A DNA stretch of 64,000 bases from Algoriphagus sp. A40 (GCF_002002735.1 NZ_MUNY01000036.1:62001-126000), one strand, 5' to 3'. Positions 40,221 to 48,440 are shown, counted from the stretch's first letter. The notes: generated by a model not told the origin, from the sequence alone. Translations and numbers: made by a program.

Positions 40221-42077
40221 TCATCGACTTTTAGCCTTTTTATCTTTTTTCTCCCACTTTCCAATGGCATTGTCCAATTCCTTTTGATAGGTTGGTTCTC
40301 CCTGGCTAAACACCTTGTTGTCCACTTTCTGGATATCCTCTTCTTTGGTGGTATTGTAGCGGATCGGTGGATTCCTGTCTTTGCTGAAAAAGTAATTGTC
40401 CTTTACTAGATTGACTGTGGCTCGATGAAACCGTAGCGGAGATTTGGCAATGTTGTAGACCAAGTTACCCTCCACCAACACATCGGTGATGCCTTCGTCG
40501 AGAAACATGCCGTTGCTTTCGGCACGACCTGCATTGACTTCCACATCATAAATCCGATTGTTGAGAATCTGGCTGCCAGGTTGGAGACCCAGCATATAAA
40601 TCCCACCTCCATCGCTCAGGATGTTCATAATATCATGAATATGGTTTCCGGAAATGATGTTTTGCCGGGAAGGGGTAGGCACAGGACTCCACATCCAACC
40701 CACGGAAATCCCGGTGTAAGGCAAGTCGAAAATATGGTTGTTCTTAATTGTGGTTTCGGCAGTTAAACCAGCCCAGATTCCCACTGCCCCGTAAAACTGA
40801 GCCCCAACTTGAGTCACGGTCGTATTTTCTATGGTATTTCCCAAAGCCACTTGATCCGGGGCCGAGGTCCACCAAGGTTCGTCGCCGACTTTTCGGTCCT
40901 GCCCCTCTCCGATCATAATCCCGTTGCCGGAAATATCTGAAAGGTCGGAATCCACCACTTTGCAGTTTTTGGAACCGGTCCCAAACCAAATGCCTGAGCC
41001 TCCCAAATTTTTGAAGCTACAGCCGGTAAATGAAACATTTTCTGCCCAGACAGCAGATATTGCTGCCGGCACCACAGCCCAGTCTCCAGTCGAAGGCCTC
41101 GGATCAAAATGACATGCCTGAATCCCACAATACCCTTTTTCGGGGATTTCCCATTTGCTGAACTGGAAGGTAATCCCTTCGAAATGGATGTTTTTGACGG
41201 GTTGGTTTTCCTCCCCGATGATTGAAATCAAGCCTTCCGATAGTGGAATTGCCACTTGTAGGGCATTGGGATTTATGCCTTCTGGAAGTTTCAGTAGAAA
41301 TTTCTTTGAGTCATTCCGAAAAATCCATTCGTAATCCGCATCCAAAAACTCAGGTGCATTCTCGAGGAAATAGCGCGGGTTGGGTTCCCAATTGTCAATT
41401 GTGAAAAAATCGGGAGATTTCGCTCCAATAGAATCCACTGTGAAAAGCTGACTATTTGTCGAATCAATTTCTTTTACCCCGATTCTGGAAATGGACCAAT
41501 CGTGCAGGAATACCAACTCCAAACCTTCCAGATTTCCAGGAATCGGAAAATCATCCTTTTCAAAAAAGAAATTGGTGCGCCGGTCTGCTCCTGCCTTTTT
41601 CACATGGAGAAAACCTACATTGGGAAAACGCGCCCGGATGGCCCTTTCCCCTCCGATAAACAGCTCACGGTAATCGTCCATCTCTTCCAAAGCTTCCGGC
41701 AAATTGGCCTCCCAAAATCCCTCTGCATTTTTGCTCCAACCGGCAATTTCCACACCCCCTGAAATAACCGGAGATTCTCCCTTTTGGGCTTTAAAAACAA
41801 GGTTCCCATTACCGATGCCTGTATTGGAGGATTCAAAAACCAGAGGCTCCGAAATCGGGTAAATACCACCAGTCAACCAAACAGTAACCTCAGATTCCTT
41901 TCCGCTTTCCAAAAGATTGAGGGCCATTGCTTGTGCAGAAGAGATGGTTTTCAGAGGAAGTTTTTTGGTTCCGTCATTGGAGTCATTCCCGGAGGGTGAA
42001 ACAAAAATTTCCTGGGCCTGGAGTGAAAAAGTCAGGAAAACCAGAATGGAAAATGATACTGCTTGCTTTAGGCTCAT
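40221..42077 (-). CDS. Secreted right-handed parallel beta-helix protein (GH141-like)
   Basis: 618 residues; signal peptide ending FSLQAQ. The start EIFVSPSGNDSNDGTKKLPLKTISSA is the usual N-terminal cap of these proteins. Many beta-helix turns follow (FEGITFQFSKW, FTGCSFKNLGGSGIWFG, ENTTVTQVGAQFYGAVGIWAG, IISGNHIHDIMNILSDGGGIYMLG). Architecture resembles GH141 and related polysaccharidases that act on xylan or pectic fucosides. Catalytic residues cannot be assigned safely. Context of GH67, GH127 and esterases supports a role in plant cell-wall glycans. Confidence 0.85.
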   Translation of the reverse strand: MSLKQAVSFSILVFLTFSLQAQEIFVSPSGNDSNDGTKKLPLKTISSAQAMALNLLESGKESEVTVWLTGGIYPISEPLVFESSNTGIGNGNLVFKAQKGESPVISGGVEIAGWSKNAEGFWEANLPEALEEMDDYRELFIGGERAIRARFPNVGFLHVKKAGADRRTNFFFEKDDFPIPGNLEGLELVFLHDWSISRIGVKEIDSTNSQLFTVDSIGAKSPDFFTIDNWEPNPRYFLENAPEFLDADYEWIFRNDSKKFLLKLPEGINPNALQVAIPLSEGLISIIGEENQPVKNIHFEGITFQFSKWEIPEKGYCGIQACHFDPRPSTGDWAVVPAAISAVWAENVSFTGCSFKNLGGSGIWFGTGSKNCKVVDSDLSDISGNGIMIGEGQDRKVGDEPWWTSAPDQVALGNTIENTTVTQVGAQFYGAVGIWAGLTAETTIKNNHIFDLPYTGISVGWMWSPVPTPSRQNIISGNHIHDIMNILSDGGGIYMLGLQPGSQILNNRIYDVEVNAGRAESNGMFLDEGITDVLVEGNLVYNIAKSPLRFHRATVNLVKDNYFFSKDRNPPIRYNTTKEEDIQKVDNKVFSQGEPTYQKELDNAIGKWEKKDKKAKSR

Positions 42078-42709
42078 GGGCTTTGGATTGAATACTGCAA
42101 AATATCAAACTGGCGTGGAAATCGCGGTTAAAACTTTCCCGAAGTTCGACCTCTCTTTGTCCGCTTAGATCTTTGCGGTTATTTTTTTTACTACAGAGTT
42201 CGCAGAGATTTTATTAGAGGGCTCCAAGAATTTCTCTCAAATCGGACCCGAAAAAGCTTCAGCTTTTGCCTCTGCGCCCTTGAAAAACCTTCTGATTGCC
42301 TGAAGCGAATGGGGTTCTTTCGCTGCCTGTTGATACAAAACCAAAATCTCAGTGCCCTCAGTGGTTAAAACCCTTTGCGTTCCTTGGCGTCCTTTGCGGC
42401 TAATTTTTTCCCACAGATTTTCACAGAAAAAGTCACAGACCTGCCCGCCGCAGGCAGGTTTTCGCAGATCTGCAACACCAAAAAGCTTTAGCTTTTTCTC
42501 TGCGATCTTGAAAAACGTCCGAGAGAAGGAAAGGGATTGAAGTTCAATACAGGTTCAATTCCTAATTTTCTTTTTTCTCCGAGTTCTTTGTGGTAAAATC
42601 CCTTCGCTGTTAAAATCCCCTTTACCAGGAGTAAATTCATCCAGGGCTTGAAATGCCGGTTTCTAAAAAATATTTTCTCCCCGAAGCATCAACTTCTCAA
42701 AACTTCATT
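42078..42709. repeat. Gene-free gap filled with degenerate intergenic repeats (cores 42247-42286 and 42480-42515)
   Basis: About 630 bp. Two minus-strand copies of the AGCTAAAGCT-core unit occur: one reading ...AAAAAGCTTCAGCTTTTGCC then CTCTGCGCCCTTGAAAA, one reading AAAAAGCTTTAGCTTTTTC then TCTGCGATCTTGAAAA. Between and around them are 'ctttgcgttccttggcgtcctttgcggctaa', 'agagttcgcagagattt' and 'ctttgtggtaaaatc' phrases. A perfect inner palindrome CCTGCCCGCCGCAGGCAGG-like stretch lies near 42440. No coding region. Confidence 0.75.
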
Positions 42710-42728
42710 TACTTTGCATCACAAAGTA
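42710..42728. promoter_or_regulatory. Operator: TACTTTG-N5-CAAAGTA, copy 1
   Basis: TACTTTG CATCA CAAAGTA is a perfect 7-bp inverted repeat ending 9 bp before the ATG at 42738. The same arms and spacing occur at 43663-43681 before the third gene of the cluster. TTACTTTG resembles the Bacteroidota -7 element (TAnnTTTG, one mismatch), so a bound dimer would block the promoter. The winged-helix protein at 43354 is the likely ligand. Confidence 0.7.
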
Positions 42729-42737
42729 CTTTTCGAT

Positions 42738-43352
42738 ATGAGAAAACCGGAACAAGAATTAGCAGACATCAAGTCCATGATGGAGCGGAGCACCCGCTTC
42801 CTTTCGCTCAACGGACTGGCAGGAGTACTGGCGGGGATCTATGCCCTTGTTGGTGCAGGGATCGTCTGGTACTGGGTTTATTTCCCTGAGACCTCCTATA
42901 GTCAAGGGGCTACGGAGATGCACGGAACTGAGCTCATGAACAATATGCTGCTTCTTGCAGGGGTAGTTTTGCTGTTGGCCCTGGGGTCAGCTTTTCTCCT
43001 TAGCCGAAAGAAAAGTCAAAAAAACTCCCATAAGTTCTGGTCATCGGCGAGCAAACGATTTCTCCTTGCCCTATTTATCCCGGTGGTTACGGGCGGGCTT
43101 TTTTCATTTGCCCTGATCCACGAAGGTTACTTTCATCTCATCGCGGCAACTACTTTAGTATTCTATGGACTTGGATTGATCAACGCCTCCCATTTTACTC
43201 TGAGTGAAATCAAAAATCTTGGATATGGCCAGTTGATTCTAGGCCTGATAGCTGCTTTTCACCACGAATATGGCCTCCTTTGTTGGACATTGGGATTTGG
43301 CATCCTGCATGTGATCTACGGCTCCATGATGTATTACAAATACGACCGATAA
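42738..43352 (+). CDS. Membrane protein, unknown
   Basis: From the ATG at 42738 (MRKPEQELADIKSMMERSTRFLSL) 204 residues with five or six TM segments (LAGVLAGIYALVGAGIVWYWV, LLLAGVVLLLALGSAFLLS, LLALFIPVVTGGLFSFALI, LIAATTLVFYGLGLINA, LILGLIAAFHHEYGLLCWTLGFGILHVIYG). The frame upstream of 42738 runs through the operator and is not coding. It is followed after 1 bp by a winged-helix regulator; such membrane-protein/wHTH pairs are common in Bacteroidota, but the role is unknown. Confidence 0.82.
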   Translation: MRKPEQELADIKSMMERSTRFLSLNGLAGVLAGIYALVGAGIVWYWVYFPETSYSQGATEMHGTELMNNMLLLAGVVLLLALGSAFLLSRKKSQKNSHKFWSSASKRFLLALFIPVVTGGLFSFALIHEGYFHLIAATTLVFYGLGLINASHFTLSEIKNLGYGQLILGLIAAFHHEYGLLCWTLGFGILHVIYGSMMYYKYDR

Positions 43353-43353
43353 C

Positions 43354-43647
43354 GTGAAAGGAACGTACGACAAGGCCTTTGAAAATGTCATCCGGCTGCG
43401 GATCATGTCCATTCTGATGGTCAATGAGCAGTTTGACTTCAATTCCTTCAAGGAAATCCTGGAGGTCACGGACGGCAATCTGGCCTCTCACTTGAGGAAT
43501 TTGGAAAATTCGGCCTATATCCGGGTGGAAAAATCCTTTGCAGGCCGAAAGCCGCTGACTAATTATTCGGCGACCGAGGAAGGCAAAAAGGCCTTTCAGT
43601 CCCATCTCGAATTCCTTGAAAATTTGATTAAAGAGAACAAAACCTAA
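43354..43647 (+). CDS. Winged-helix transcriptional regulator
   Basis: 97 residues from a GTG at 43354. VIRLRIMSILMVNEQFDFNSF, then the recognition helix region VTDGNLASHLRNLENSAYIRV and the wing (FAGRKPLTNYSATEEGKKAF) are the standard small wHTH of the MarR/ArsR-like 'HTH_34' type. It starts 1 bp after the membrane protein stop, so the genes are coupled. Two copies of a TACTTTG-N5-CAAAGTA palindrome flank this pair, one before the operon and one before the next gene, pointing to autoregulation and control of the downstream genes. Confidence 0.92.
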   Translation: MKGTYDKAFENVIRLRIMSILMVNEQFDFNSFKEILEVTDGNLASHLRNLENSAYIRVEKSFAGRKPLTNYSATEEGKKAFQSHLEFLENLIKENKT

Positions 43648-43662
43648 AAAAATTTAATCACA

Positions 43663-43681
43663 TACTTTGAAACACAAAGTA
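43663..43681. promoter_or_regulatory. Operator: TACTTTG-N5-CAAAGTA, copy 2
   Basis: TACTTTG AAACA CAAAGTA, same arms, same 5-bp spacer and same following ACTTT... as copy 1 at 42710. It sits 36 bp upstream of the ATG at 43718 and just after the regulator gene, so the second half of the cluster has its own regulated promoter. Confidence 0.72.
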
Positions 43682-43717
43682 CTTTCCAGTAAATTATATC
43701 CTAATCCATTGACTATC

Positions 43718-44044
43718 ATGAACAAGCCAAACGATTTCCTCCAAGGGCAAACCCTCAGAAGCCTGGTCCTTCCGGCTGTGCTTGGGGCAAGCGCGCCTTT
43801 TGCCCTCCTGCTTTTCATCATCCTTACCAAAGAGGATGTTTTCGAATCCTGGATGCTGGCTCCGTTGACCTTGATTCCTCTGGGCGGAGCTGTAGGTGGA
43901 GTGATCTTCTACCTGATGGGCTTTGTCTGGTTTCCCTTCGGAAAGCAAAAACTGATCGCCATCATCCTCAGCACGATATTCTATTTCGTCGCGCTTTGGA
44001 TGGCCGCCGTGCTTGCTTTCAACTTCACCGGACGCTTTGATTAA
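43718..44044 (+). CDS. Small three-TM membrane protein
   Basis: From the ATG at 43718 (MNKPNDFLQGQTLRSLVLPAVLG) 108 residues; the upstream frame overlaps the operator. Three TMs: LVLPAVLGASAPFALLLFIIL, APLTLIPLGGAVGGVIFYLMGFVW and IAIILSTIFYFVALWMAAVLA. The block P-L-x-x-I-P-L-G-G-A-x-G-G resembles small Bacteroidota proteins often labelled 'potassium transporter KefB', a label I do not trust. Probably co-transcribed with the DUF4153 gene 50 bp downstream. Confidence 0.78.
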   Translation: MNKPNDFLQGQTLRSLVLPAVLGASAPFALLLFIILTKEDVFESWMLAPLTLIPLGGAVGGVIFYLMGFVWFPFGKQKLIAIILSTIFYFVALWMAAVLAFNFTGRFD

Positions 44045-44094
44045 GCCCTGACTTACCCATTTGTCATTCTTCCACATTTCAATCCTAACCTGCC

Positions 44095-45336
44095 ATGCTA
44101 AATCAAATCCTCTCCCACCTCCAAAACCCCGGAGAACTGGAGAAACTTTACCGGTCCAACAAGTCCGAATTCAAACAGGCCTTTCTTTCGGTTTATCCTG
44201 AAATCAAGGGCAAAGAACTGACTGAATTCTGGCACGAACGCCTCAAAGACGAGCCTGACGCTATTTCCTGGGGTTCCAAAAAAGAACATGGCTATGTAAT
44301 TCTCGCCATTCTGATAGCCGGTTTTCTGGCCAAAATTCCTGAGATCTTCTCCGTCGATGAGGAATTTTTCTATCCGAGAAATATCAGCTTTATCGTCCTG
44401 CCCCTGATCACGGCCTTTTTTGCCTGGAAAAACCAACTCTCCCTCAACGCCAAAGCCGTGCTTGTCGGCATCACCGGACTTTCGCTGGTTTATATCAATT
44501 CACTTCCCGGAGGAGAAACCGACATGCTGGTTTTGGCCTGTATCCATTTGCCGCTTATTCTTTGGGGATTGTTGGGTGCTGCGTACTCCGGACGGGATCT
44601 TCTGAATTGGAAAAACCGCTTGAGTTACCTGAGATTTAATGGAGAAGCTGCGGTCATGTCTGTCTTGATCGGAATTGGAGGCGGGCTGCTCAGTGCAATC
44701 ACGATCAACTTGTTTCTATTGATAGATGTCCAAATCGGAGACTTTTGGGCTCGATACGTGGTGCCATTTGGACTTCCGGCGGTTCCGATTCTTGGAGTTT
44801 ACCTTACCCACACCAATCCTCAGTTGGTCAACAAAGTATCTCCGGTGATTGCCAAAATCTTCAGTCCGCTGGTGTTGGTGATGTTGGTAGTTTACCTGGT
44901 AGCCATTGCCGTGACCGGAAAAGATCCCTACAACGACCGGGAATTCCTGATGCTTTTCAACGTGGTCTTGATCGGAGTGATTGCTTTGATTTTCTTTTCC
45001 GTTGCCGAGAGTTCAGGCAAAAAAACCGATTACTCCGGTGTCTGGATTCTACTGCTGCTTTCCATTGTGACTGTGGTGGTCAATGGAGTCGCCCTTTCTG
45101 CGATTGTATTCCGGATTTCCGAGTGGGGAATTACTCCAAACCGAATGGCGGTGTTGGGTGGAAATATTCTGATTTTGATCCACCTCCTAAAGATCACGTG
45201 GAAGCTTTACCAAACTGCCACGAAGAAAGCTGCGCTGGAAGAAGTGGGAAAAACCATTGTGGTGTACCTGCCGATTTACATGCTCTGGACCGCTGTGGTG
45301 GTGTTTTTGTTTCCGGTGATGTTTGGGTTTGAGTGA
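44095..45336 (+). CDS. DUF4153 family polytopic membrane protein
   Basis: 413 residues. A soluble N-terminus (about 60 residues) is followed by some 11 TM segments, for example GYVILAILIAGFLAKIPEIF, LVLACIHLPLILWGLLGAAY, VMSVLIGIGGGLLSAITINLFLLI and FSPLVLVMLVVYLVAIAV. GKDPYNDREFLMLFNVVLIGVIALIFFSVAE, then WGITPNRMAVLGGNILILIHLL, are the DUF4153 signatures. Function unknown. Last gene of the regulated four-gene cluster starting at 42738. Confidence 0.88.
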   Translation: MLNQILSHLQNPGELEKLYRSNKSEFKQAFLSVYPEIKGKELTEFWHERLKDEPDAISWGSKKEHGYVILAILIAGFLAKIPEIFSVDEEFFYPRNISFIVLPLITAFFAWKNQLSLNAKAVLVGITGLSLVYINSLPGGETDMLVLACIHLPLILWGLLGAAYSGRDLLNWKNRLSYLRFNGEAAVMSVLIGIGGGLLSAITINLFLLIDVQIGDFWARYVVPFGLPAVPILGVYLTHTNPQLVNKVSPVIAKIFSPLVLVMLVVYLVAIAVTGKDPYNDREFLMLFNVVLIGVIALIFFSVAESSGKKTDYSGVWILLLLSIVTVVVNGVALSAIVFRISEWGITPNRMAVLGGNILILIHLLKITWKLYQTATKKAALEEVGKTIVVYLPIYMLWTAVVVFLFPVMFGFE

Positions 45337-45719
45337 TGCTTCGGCTACGCTCAGCACAAGGAAATGGTCAACGGTCGACGGACGACCGTCAACAGCTGTT
45401 CCGTTTGGGCTTGGGGCTTTGGATTCCTAGGCTAGTGCAGGGAAAAATCTTAAGGTTAATTTGGTTGAATATTCAAGATTGGCGGCTGATTTCGGCCGCC
45501 ACACTTTTTTCTAGCCATTTTAAACAAAAATTTTCACAGCACTATAGATAGTTTAGACGAAATAGTTAATTTGGTCATAGAACAGGGCGAAACTAATCGC
45601 AAGGAAAAAATACCTGCAGCAGTTGCGAGAGGCACGCCAAGATGAGATGCTTTACGCAATAAAAAGGGGGAGTTTCGGATATAAAACGTTGGCAATAATT
45701 TTAAACGACAAATAAATTT
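45337..45719. other. Gap with terminator and an unrecognised coding-like remnant
   Basis: 383 bp. It starts with 'gcttcggctacgctcagcac' and a small inverted repeat ACGGTCG-N5-CGACCGT, then a terminator (listed), then an AT-rich part. In one plus-strand frame around 45530-45645 it reads STIDSLDEIVNLVIEQGET and then KEKIPAAVARGTPR-stop without a start codon, which looks like the 3' end of a lost gene. The sequence 'aaacgttggcaataa' lies 30 bp before the next gene. Confidence 0.5.
45481..45511 (+). terminator. Terminator of the DUF4153 operon
   Basis: GGCGGC (45481-45486) pairs with GCCGCC (45495-45500) around an 8-nt loop, followed by ACACTTTTTT. About 145 bp after the stop codon. Confidence 0.75.
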
Positions 45720-46592
45720 ATGGAAAATCCGAAAATACAGCCAGACAAAATTACAAAACCAATACAGCTATTAGCAGTTTGGTTTGCTGGACTAGTTCTA
45801 TTGGTTGGACTTCTTTTAACAGGTGCGAAGACGATTAATGAACCCATTTGGTTAGTCCCAGTTTTAGCAATTTCAGCAATATTGATAATTCCAATATTTC
45901 TTTATTTCGTGTTCCTACTTCAGACTAAATATCGTCCTCAAATGCAAGAAGACACTTTTTATTCTAGGTATCTAGATACATCTACCAATAAAACGGTTAT
46001 TTTAACTGAGGAGTCAACAATAAATTCAACTGTAATAGAATTACAAAATCAGGTTATTCAATTGACCGAATCAAATAAGACTTACTTAAAAAACATAGAG
46101 AGTTTAATCAAGGATACAAAATCACAAGACACAAAAAAGATTTCAGAGATTGAAGCCTACATTAAGACCTCAAATGAAAATTTCACTAAAGTAGAAGAGA
46201 ACATTAAAAAATCACAGTTTCAAATCAAATTAAATAGGTTACTTCCAAAATTCTCTGAATACAGACTTGCTATTGTTAAAAACGGATTTGAGAATTTAGA
46301 AGAATTTACTGGTGGGGGTGGAAAGCTATTAGACAGAGCCTTAATTTCTGTTGGCATGAATGTTGACCCTAAATTCGTATTGGAAGTGATAAAAATATTA
46401 AAGCCATTGGGGCTTGAAATTATCAATTTAATAAATAACGGACACCAGCAAGAAAAGAGAAAAAATGAAGTTGTAGTCGGATCACATGCATATAATAATA
46501 CTGAGCTTGTTACACTAAATATTGATTCTGTATTTATAGAGACACTTTCAAATATTGAAAACAAAGAGCTGTTTCAATCAATGTTTAAATAA
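45720..46592 (+). CDS. Two-TM protein with coiled coil, unknown
   Basis: 290 residues. Two TM helices at about 15-35 (IQLLAVWFAGLVLLVGLLLTG) and 42-70 (IWLVPVLAISAILIIPIFLYFVFLL). Residues 95-165 are a predicted coiled coil (STVIELQNQVIQLTESNKTYL, then NFTKVEENIKKSQFQIKLNRLL). The C-terminal 120 residues are soluble with GGGGKLLDRALISVGMNVDP and end SNIENKELFQSMFK. Not recognised. The gene is visibly AT-rich compared with neighbours and is followed by an equally AT-rich RES-like gene, suggesting a horizontally acquired pair. The topology (short periplasmic loop, large cytoplasmic coiled coil) suits a sensor or anchor. Confidence 0.7.
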   Translation: MENPKIQPDKITKPIQLLAVWFAGLVLLVGLLLTGAKTINEPIWLVPVLAISAILIIPIFLYFVFLLQTKYRPQMQEDTFYSRYLDTSTNKTVILTEESTINSTVIELQNQVIQLTESNKTYLKNIESLIKDTKSQDTKKISEIEAYIKTSNENFTKVEENIKKSQFQIKLNRLLPKFSEYRLAIVKNGFENLEEFTGGGGKLLDRALISVGMNVDPKFVLEVIKILKPLGLEIINLINNGHQQEKRKNEVVVGSHAYNNTELVTLNIDSVFIETLSNIENKELFQSMFK

Positions 46593-46734
46593 AATTACCT
46601 CTAACAGACGAGTGGCTAATTGAACATTCTGAATTCTAATAAACATTGGTGCTTAATTGAAAGTAAGTCCTTCTAACTTTGCTACTTCTCCAAGCTGGAA
46701 AACGTTAAAACCATTTATTTTGAGTACCCATCTT

Positions 46735-47583
46735 ATGACACTTGATACTGTAAATATTGCAATCAGCAAATTAGAAAAATTAGACCCAGATGATGAATTT
46801 GCTTACGAGAACGCAATGATAGCTTTTCTTACAATTAAGGGCATTCCAGTAATTATCGATATTTTAGGACCGTCAACTACGGTTGTGCGGTCAAGGACTC
46901 ACACGAAAGACGAAATTCAATTCAATAAAGTATCAGAAATATTTATTGCCCCACAAGAAGTTGTAAAATCTTTTGCAAGATGTAATCGTCCATTTCAATC
47001 TAAACTTTATTCTTCAGAGACCAGAGAAATATCTTATTTGGAAATCGCAGATGATTGGACAAAAAATATTAATCCTGGCGATACGGTTTATGTAACTATT
47101 AGCAAGTGGGAAATACAAAACCCTTTAAAAATAGTTATTATTACTTCACCAGATAAACACTTACGAGTGTCAGACTTCGATAAACATTATGGAAAAGGTT
47201 TCGACGAGACGATTCAACAATATGACCCAGAAACAAAAGCGGGGGCAATAGTTTTATATAGATTTTTGTTTGAGAAATTTAGGAGACATGCAAAAAAAGA
47301 CCAAAAGACTTATATCATAACCACAGCGTATTGCAATCTGGCATTATACTTATCAAATGAAAAGGCAGACGCAATAATCTATCCAAGTGTACCTGCAAAA
47401 GAAATGGGACTTAATTTTGCATTTAATAAAGCTGTTTCAACATATGATATTTTTAAGCTTATTTCAGTTAGCAGAAATGAAATGCTTGCGACACTCTCGG
47501 ATGACAACAAAATGGATTTTTCAGAACTCAACATAATTCATGCAAAAAGCTTCAATACGACGACAGACGAGATTATTTGGTAA
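46735..47583 (+). CDS. RES-domain-like protein
   Basis: The ATG at 46735 (MTLDTVNIAISKLEKLDPDDEF) gives 282 residues; a TTG at 46657 is possible. The middle part has the layout of RES domains: an early Arg (VVRSRTHTKDEIQFNKVSEI), SFARCNRPFQSKLYSSETRE with YLE (conserved Arg, Tyr and Glu), DTVYVTISKWEIQNPLKIVII and near the end AIIYPSVPAKEMGLNFAFNK, which matches the I-x-Y-P-S-V...G-x-N-x-A ending. RES proteins degrade NAD+ as toxins, usually with a Xre-type antitoxin; none is visible here. The 142-bp gap to the previous gene weakens but does not exclude an operon. Match is by eye. Confidence 0.6.
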   Translation: MTLDTVNIAISKLEKLDPDDEFAYENAMIAFLTIKGIPVIIDILGPSTTVVRSRTHTKDEIQFNKVSEIFIAPQEVVKSFARCNRPFQSKLYSSETREISYLEIADDWTKNINPGDTVYVTISKWEIQNPLKIVIITSPDKHLRVSDFDKHYGKGFDETIQQYDPETKAGAIVLYRFLFEKFRRHAKKDQKTYIITTAYCNLALYLSNEKADAIIYPSVPAKEMGLNFAFNKAVSTYDIFKLISVSRNEMLATLSDDNKMDFSELNIIHAKSFNTTTDEIIW

Positions 47584-47594
47584 AACTTCTGCAA

Positions 47595-47829
47595 TCCCCC
47601 CACTGGGTGTAGTAGGAATACTATTGGGACTAGGTGAGTCTACAAAACACCTTCCTATCCTAACGAATTTGCAATTCGCTTTCTAATTGACAATTTATTT
47701 TAATTGGTAAAGCCCCCACTAGGTGTAGTAGAAAAATGCTTTGGACTAGGTGTAGTTTGTAACTACACCTTCCTATCCTAACGAATTTGCAATTCGCTTT
47801 CTATTTGACAATTTAATTTAATCGTTGAA
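47595..47829. repeat. Two tandem copies of a ~117-bp intergenic repeat
   Basis: Units 47595-47711 and 47712-47829. Both open with CCCCCACT(G/A)GGTGTAGTAG, contain TGGGACTAGGTG-type sequence and share the identical string ACCTTCCTATCCTAACGAAT followed by the palindrome CGAATTTGCAATTCG and TTTGACAATTTA. The second copy also forms the perfect hairpin AGGTGTAGTT-TGT-AACTACACCT. Related shorter copies occur at 51222 and 54103. Confidence 0.85.
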
Positions 47830-47932
47830 GCTTTCTCCAGTCCCAGAAATTACTCGGGTTTAAAAGGACTAATCGATGTGGATTTTTGGTGAGTTTAGGC
47901 CAATGGCCAATTAAAAATTGGTCAGGATATTA

Positions 47933-47955
47933 GGGTGTAGTTACAAACTACACCC
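47933..47955. repeat. Perfect palindrome of the same repeat family
   Basis: GGGTGTAGTT (47933-47942) pairs with AACTACACCC (47946-47955) around ACA. It shares the GGTGTAGTT/AACTACACC arms with the hairpin inside the tandem repeat about 170 bp upstream. The rest of 47830-48031 has no gene. Confidence 0.75.
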
Positions 47956-47978
47956 AGGCCCACCCAGACTAAAAACAG

Positions 47979-48010
47979 AAACGGGCAAATCAGTCTTGAC
48001 TTGCCCGTTT
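47979..48010 (-). terminator. Terminator for the YKHP-protein gene
   Basis: AAACGGGCAA (47979-47988) pairs perfectly with TTGCCCGTTT (48001-48010); on the minus strand it is followed by CTGTTTTTAG. It lies 21 bp after the stop of the minus-strand gene at 48032. Confidence 0.85.
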
Positions 48011-48031
48011 CTATACTTAGCTACCCCTCAT

Positions 48032-48328
48032 TTACCGCCCATAAGGATGTTTGTATGACCTATTGGAACGGGTTGCAACATTGTCTGACGGTAGGATTGC
48101 CTTCTTTCTGGCAGTTCGCATGTCTGGGTGTTTATAATTCTCGCTCACGATTACAGAAGTAATGTCAAACGTAGTGCTCTGGCTGACCATGTGCTTTTTG
48201 GCATAGGCGGCCTTGTTTGGATGCTTGTAATTGCTGGCAGAATATGTCGGATCATTCTTTGGGACTGTTTGACCTATCGCCAAGTTCATGCTGAACAGAG
48301 CAACTAACCCAATTATGGCTTTTTTCAT
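48032..48328 (-). CDS. Small secreted protein with three YKHP motifs
   Basis: From the ATG at 48328 (MKKAIIGLVALFSMNLAIGQ) 98 residues: a signal peptide and a mature part of about 78. The mature part repeats the motif NYKHPNK, NYKHPDM and SYKHPYG, each spaced by 30-40 residues, within basic sequence (KAAYAKKHM, RTARKKAIL). Not recognised. No Cys. It might be a surface or matrix peptide, or bind metal through the repeated His. It has its own terminator. Confidence 0.65.
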   Translation of the reverse strand: MKKAIIGLVALFSMNLAIGQTVPKNDPTYSASNYKHPNKAAYAKKHMVSQSTTFDITSVIVSENYKHPDMRTARKKAILPSDNVATRSNRSYKHPYGR

Positions 48329-48440
48329 AAGTATAACGTTTGGTTCGCTATACAAATAAACGGCGCTTAAGCAGCTATGGAGATCAGGAAATACACCATA
48401 AATGACTCAGGGTTTATACGGATATGGGGGTATGGGAAGG

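Noticed and set aside
43718..44044. Assignment as potassium transporter KefB
   Set aside because: Only 108 residues with three TMs; true KefB is far larger with a RCK domain. The label for such proteins seems a propagated error.
47595..47829. Tandem repeats as a CRISPR array
   Set aside because: Only two units, each about 117 bp with internal palindromes, and no regular spacer pattern or cas gene.
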